Both the position numbers and the translations under genes were made by a program. Of a DNA stretch of 64,000 nucleotides, positions 59,903 through 64,000 are shown piece after piece. This DNA is from Agrocybe praecox (lineage: Eukaryota > Basidiomycota > Agaricomycetes > Agaricales > Agrocybaceae), in assembly GCA_964017145.1 (NCBI GenBank), contig OZ024846.1, positions 2,418,001-2,482,000 on the forward strand, given 5' to 3'. Each line of letters starts with the position of its first letter. Within the stretch, counting starts at the first letter, position 1. Below the pieces are notes generated by a model. The model worked only from the letters and a program-made list of their open reading frames with translations, was not told where the DNA came from and did no database searches.

Positions 59903-61375
59903 ATGAGTCTTACTTTAGGCTTAAAGCTTAATCAACAAGGCAGAATATACAACTCAGGTCAAGACACAGTAAACCTTGGTCCCGGTGCACAAGCGTCCCC
60001 CGACCGGAATGTTAACGAAGTCTGGTGGCCCCTGCACCGTGAAGGCGGTCACACTCCATACACGCCGCAAGTGTTGTGTTGCTTATTTCCATTTTGAAAT
60101 AATATTCTTACTTTCCCTGTTGCAGATCATATCCTATGCCACATAACAATATGGGAAATTTATACGATCCAAGTACGACACATTCTACGCAATCTGTAAA
60201 TCAGCACCAGTGGGTTGTTCTACAGTTCTCTTAAGATATATATAGACCCAACTTGAATCCGTTTCAACAGAAACTATCAGAACCTTCTGGCGGCACGACA
60301 CCCGTATCCTGCATCAAGCTCACATGCTCAAGGGCTGGTATCAGGTGTCAATGGGTGGACCCATACCAGTGATATGCACGTCTTTGGGACTAATTTTAAT
60401 CACCAATTCCAGTTCCAGGTACCATTTATGCTGGGTCACGGAATGCAGGTACACCCGAGCAATCGTCCTTTTTCCAAGTCCGAGAAAAATGATTATAATT
60501 ATCATTACCCCACGCCAATGCCATCTCCAGCTTCTGAACCTTCTGAGCCAATAGTACCTCCGATGCACAGCCCACCGAATTTCCCTCCGGAAGAGCCCAA
60601 ACCTGACGTCAACGTCGTATACGCCACACCTCCTGCTATTTCAGAGGAAGATATAGGTCCTGTCGTCGGGAATGTCGATTCTGGCTTTCCAGCGAATCTG
60701 GGCGACAGCACAGACTCCAACACTGACCACACCAGTTCAAGTCCTCACCATTCTACTTCAAAGCGCTTGTCTCTTCTTAAACGAACAGTAGATGATGGAG
60801 GCGACGTCGATGAGACATGGACAGTAATCAAGTCCGGAACGAGAGATCTCTGGCCTCCTCCGAGCTACATGTTATGGCTGAACAAAAAACCAGCAGAATG
60901 GGTGACTGCTTACCTCAATGCGTCCAGCAACGATCCTCCTACCCCGCAGGCCGCAGCACAGCGAGATAGATACAGCTACAGTGGCCCAAAAGACAGTCCT
61001 ACACACGTGCCGTATTTTCTAGAAGGAGAACCTGGTATGGGATATACGTTCACCAATTGCCAACTTGTAGAGGTAATTCTCACCGATGGCAGTACGACAA
61101 AGGTAGTCGAGAGGATACTTGAGAACCCCATGTTTTTCTGCTGGGATTGTGGGAAGGGCATTAAAGAGTGGAAAGGGTCACCAAAGGATATAATCCGACA
61201 CCTTGGGGTGCATGGAGATCCTTCCTGGTCTTGCAAAACAGCCGACTGCGAGTGCGGCGAAGATGTGCTCTTTAAGCGACAAGATGCGTGTCATAAACAT
61301 TGCCGCGAGGTGAACCCAAATTGGAAGCGCAAAGCACCACTGAAGAAGAAAAGGATAGTCGTGGACGACTTTTAA
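59903..61375 (+). CDS. C2H2-type zinc-finger protein, probable transcription factor
   Basis: Exon 1 starts MSLTLGLKLNQQGRIYNSGQ and ends TPYTPQ at about 60071. Two or three short exons follow (ISYPMPHNNMGNLYDPS, PNLNPFQQKLSEPSGGT), then a long exon from about 60380 to the TAA at 61375. The middle is Pro/Ser-rich and acidic (PTPMPSPASEPSEP...). The C-terminus has two zinc-finger-like blocks: FFCWDCGKGIKEWKG...IIRHLGVHGD (C-x2-C and H-x3-H) and SWSCKTADCECG...ACHKHCREVN, followed by a basic tail KRKAPLKKKR that could be a nuclear localisation signal. Spaced C2H2 fingers with a long disordered N-terminus are common in basidiomycete regulators. DNA binding is inferred, and targets are unknown. 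Confidence 0.65.
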
Positions 61376-62359
61376 TACATTATAAAAGATTGGGTAAAGT
61401 CTAAAGTACATACAGCATTAGTATAATACAGATATTCTATAAACTTAAATTCACATTTACCTACATTGCGATGCAAATTAAACGGGGTTATTAGCAAAAA
61501 GAGAGTAACCCGACGAAAACATAGATCACTAACCGAATAATAACATGAGCTTCAGTAAAATCCATGTCGGATAGACGAGCTCAACGAATGAGCGGATTTA
61601 GGCAAAAAATTAGGGTTTAAGAAACCCATATTCAACCCAATCACCTCGAAAGGTGATGAAGGGCAGCATACATCACTGCAGTGGGTAATCATGCTATAGA
61701 GCATTCGCCTTCTCCCATACACCCAGTGGCAGCCCCATGCAAATCTCAGTAATTCCCTCTGTCATTCAAGTAACCAACATGCATTATGGCTCGTATCGAC
61801 GAGTTGCTGAATGGGTGCCAATTTATATCCGGTTTAGTTGGTGGTGGTGTGCGATGTCCAGACCAGAATTTCGGTAGGCTTATATCATATAAGATGAAAA
61901 GGCCATTGATGACAGTATACCAAGAACGTCGAGGTCACCCGGTAAACCAGAGAAAGCTCATTGTCGCAGTTTCTTCTCAGTCGAAAGGACAACGCGACGG
62001 GCACGTATCCCAACCCGAGGAAGAAGGGAGGAGGAGAGAGATACACTTTGTGGTGCCTAAGGATTTATACAAACCCAGGTGTATGAGACGAAGAGATAAG
62101 GGCGAGAAAAAGAGGCTAAGGAAAATTGCGGTTGAGCAAGGTGGGAGCCCTTGACAAATATGTACATACATGCAAGCGATATCTAATCTTTGTACGAAAC
62201 TCGTATGAGCCAATTTTTTCTCCAAAAAGGCAGGATTTAAAAAAGTTGCATAAAGTGCAGTAGGTACATGATATAACGTGTGTAAAATGATAAAAAGAAT
62301 AAGCGTAAAATTACATTTCTCATGAAGATAATCGTTAAAGGAAGACATTTCGTCCTGGC
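61376..62359. other. Gene-free 3' flank of convergent genes
   Basis: An open frame at 61786-62154 (MARIDELLNGCQ..., Lys/Arg-rich tail) has no recognised features and overlaps an opposite frame. It was not called. Confidence 0.4.
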
Positions 62360-64000
62360 TCATGACTTGTTGTCGTTCCGTGTTTGTGCCAATCTAGCGG
62401 CGGCGGCCAATTCCTCCCTGAGACGCTGTCTTTTGATGCGATGCCGGGGTCCAATTGACATTGATATGAAAGCCATAGGCAAAGATGTTAAGCAGAATCC
62501 AGCGATGAGAACGTATGTCCACCCTGTCCCGATAGCCCTGACGATGATATCTATGACCGAAACCAAGATAGCGCTGAATATACACCTCAGAAAATTACTC
62601 TGTGAAAGGTAACGAGTCATAAGTCTGAGTGTATGGAGTCAAGACAAAAAATTAACATACACATGCCGTCACGGAAGAACTCTGGCCTGGTAATAAATCA
62701 ATCATGAGTGTCGTGGCAGAATTCATGACAATAATTGAGATTGTGCCGACTGGTTGGGAAAAAATTAGTGCATAAATATCACGCTTGAACTTCTCGAAAA
62801 AAAAAAAAAGCCTTACTAAAGAATTGAAGAATCAAAGCTACAGCAATGTTGACTTTTTTCAACAAACACCATCCGTACCCAGCACATAAAGCCGCAGAAA
62901 CAACGATCAGATATGGAGTCGATTGAAGTCGTGTCTGTGAAGCAGAGAAAAGACACGCCATGTCATAACCCGTCGTCAGCGCACAGCAAAGTAGCAACGA
63001 ACGTTGGAACGCCGGGGCAAAATGACACATAAAGATGCACACCTTTTCCAACGGAAAATTTTCCTCGCGTGTTATATCAATAGTCCCCACCGAGCCCGAA
63101 TGCAAAGCCTCAACTTTCTTCTTCGACCTTCTGTATTCAAAATCCAAGATGCGGCCAGAGAGCGCACTTCCCGCCACGGTGCCACCACCTATTGATAGAA
63201 AACAGAGTCCCAGTGTCGTTTCTGTGAGAAATGGATATGTCGGCAGCATGAGTGAGGATATCGTGACTACGACGGCATAAAAGATCGCAAATAAGACGGA
63301 TCCCATGTAAAGCAATGGAAGGACATCAGGTATGAGGAAAATGCCAAATGGATTTCGTGGGATGTTAATCGTGGATACTGCGGTTCGAGGTTTCGGTGGC
63401 GTTCGTCGACCTATTATGGGTAACACAGGCCTATAAATGATGAATATGTTGTCTCTTCCACTCTGCACGATATGGCGTAAAGTCTCCGGCTGGAAGCTAG
63501 GAACACGGTTCAATATGGGTACGTGCTCTGAGGTCTCAATATCGGAAGGCTAACTCACAGGACGACAAACAGGAAACAAACAGATGCTGCGATGCACAGG
63601 AACCAGAATATCGCACTGGTAGAGATCACATAACAATAAGAAGACCAGAAACAATTGGAATGAAAAGGCAAAAGGCAATCATACCGCCATCCAAAATGAT
63701 CTGCCAATACACCTCCAATGACCGGACCCAAAGCTGGGCCTGCCTATCTATCGTAACAACAATGAGAAAAAATAAAATGAACCACCATAAGAGCGCATAC
63801 TCGCCGTAGGACCAAGTGTGAAAATACCAAAAAAGCCGCCTCTCTCCGCTCGAGTAGAAATGTCACCAATTACTCCAGCCCCTGGTCAACCGGGGAAAAT
63901 GGAAGAAAACGCGTCACAAGTCAGCGATGCTCGGACGTCGGATGCATTATCGCCAGTGTAATAAACACACACCTATAGCAATCGTCGCTGCCGACCCACA
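62360..64000 (-). CDS. MFS transporter, DHA1-type drug:H+ antiporter (5' end off the window)
   Basis: Read from the right edge: AGVIGDISTRAERGGFFGIF and TLGPTA, then GPALGPVIGGVLADHFGWR, which is motif C of the DHA1 family (GxxxGPxxGG), and then LFLPETLRHIVQSGRD. A long cytoplasmic loop and LIPDVLPLLYMGSVLFAIFY follow. Next come helices with YPFLTETTLGLCFLSIGGGT, AGSALSGRILDFEYRRSK, CALTTGYDMACLF, ALCAGYGWCLL and MNSATTLMIDLLPGQSSSVT. The last exon is NFLRCIFSAILVSVIDII, GTGWTYVLIAGFCLTSLPMA and a basic tail ending RNDNKS-stop at 62360. The protein would sit in the plasma membrane and export small molecules; the substrate is unknown. Several short introns interrupt it. The N-terminal helices lie beyond the window. 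Confidence 0.85.

Noticed and set aside
61786..62154. 122-codon plus-strand frame with Lys/Arg-rich tail
   Set aside because: No homology recognised, no clear promoter or intron pattern, and it overlaps an opposite frame; left as non-coding.

Overview
The window looks like a gene-dense basidiomycete (Agaricomycetes, mushroom-type) nuclear contig. Genes are cut by many short GT-AG introns of about 45-70 bp. There are N-terminal signal peptides, TATA boxes 50-65 bp ahead of the start codons, agaric-type F-box proteins, and secreted esterases that match the carotenoid ester lipase-like family of gilled fungi. The species cannot be named from the sequence.

The dominant theme is a dispersed cluster of type-B carboxylesterase / carotenoid ester lipase-like genes. 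Six look complete or nearly so: 4021-6301 (+), 16527-18808 (+), 21510-23793 (-), 36199-38565 (+), 40400-42698 (+) and 46651-48942 (+). Two more are decayed relics at 1-1640 and 2227-2978. They form two subgroups. The 4021 and 21510 genes end ...RCQ-stop. The other four carry one further small exon ending ...TAQ-stop. The 40400 and 46651 genes sit in a recent tandem segmental duplication of about 3.65 kb (39570-43205 and 45812-49503).

Housekeeping and other genes lie between the esterases: a small kinase-fold protein (7099-7858, -); a WDR24/RTC1-type SEA/GATOR2 WD40 protein (8298-12617, -); a membrane protein (14285-15031, -); a DHA1-like MFS transporter (19425-21325, +); two paralogous F-box proteins (25073-26846, +; and 32787-34463, -, which has an in-frame stop); a Ser/Pro-rich protein (29493-30300, +); a Mex67/NXF1-type mRNA export factor (49359-53088, -); a SET-MYND methyltransferase-like protein (53663-56082, +); an unidentified membrane protein (57932-58790, -); a C2H2-type zinc-finger protein (59903-61375, +); and the 3' part of a second MFS transporter running off the right edge (62360-64000, -).

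The most striking structure is a 1487-bp non-autonomous DNA transposon at 49504-50990. It has terminal inverted repeats of about 485-500 bp, a 9-bp target-site duplication, and an inverted pair of arrays of a GTCGAC-centred motif (10 and 11 copies). It has landed inside the exon coding the UBA domain of the Mex67-like gene. The 3' tail of the same Mex67-like gene was carried along in the esterase duplication, which shows that the right-hand copy is the ancestral locus. The right-hand esterase copy has also lost the splice acceptor of its penultimate intron.

Intron coordinates were read by eye, so most multi-exon genes are given as start-to-stop spans.
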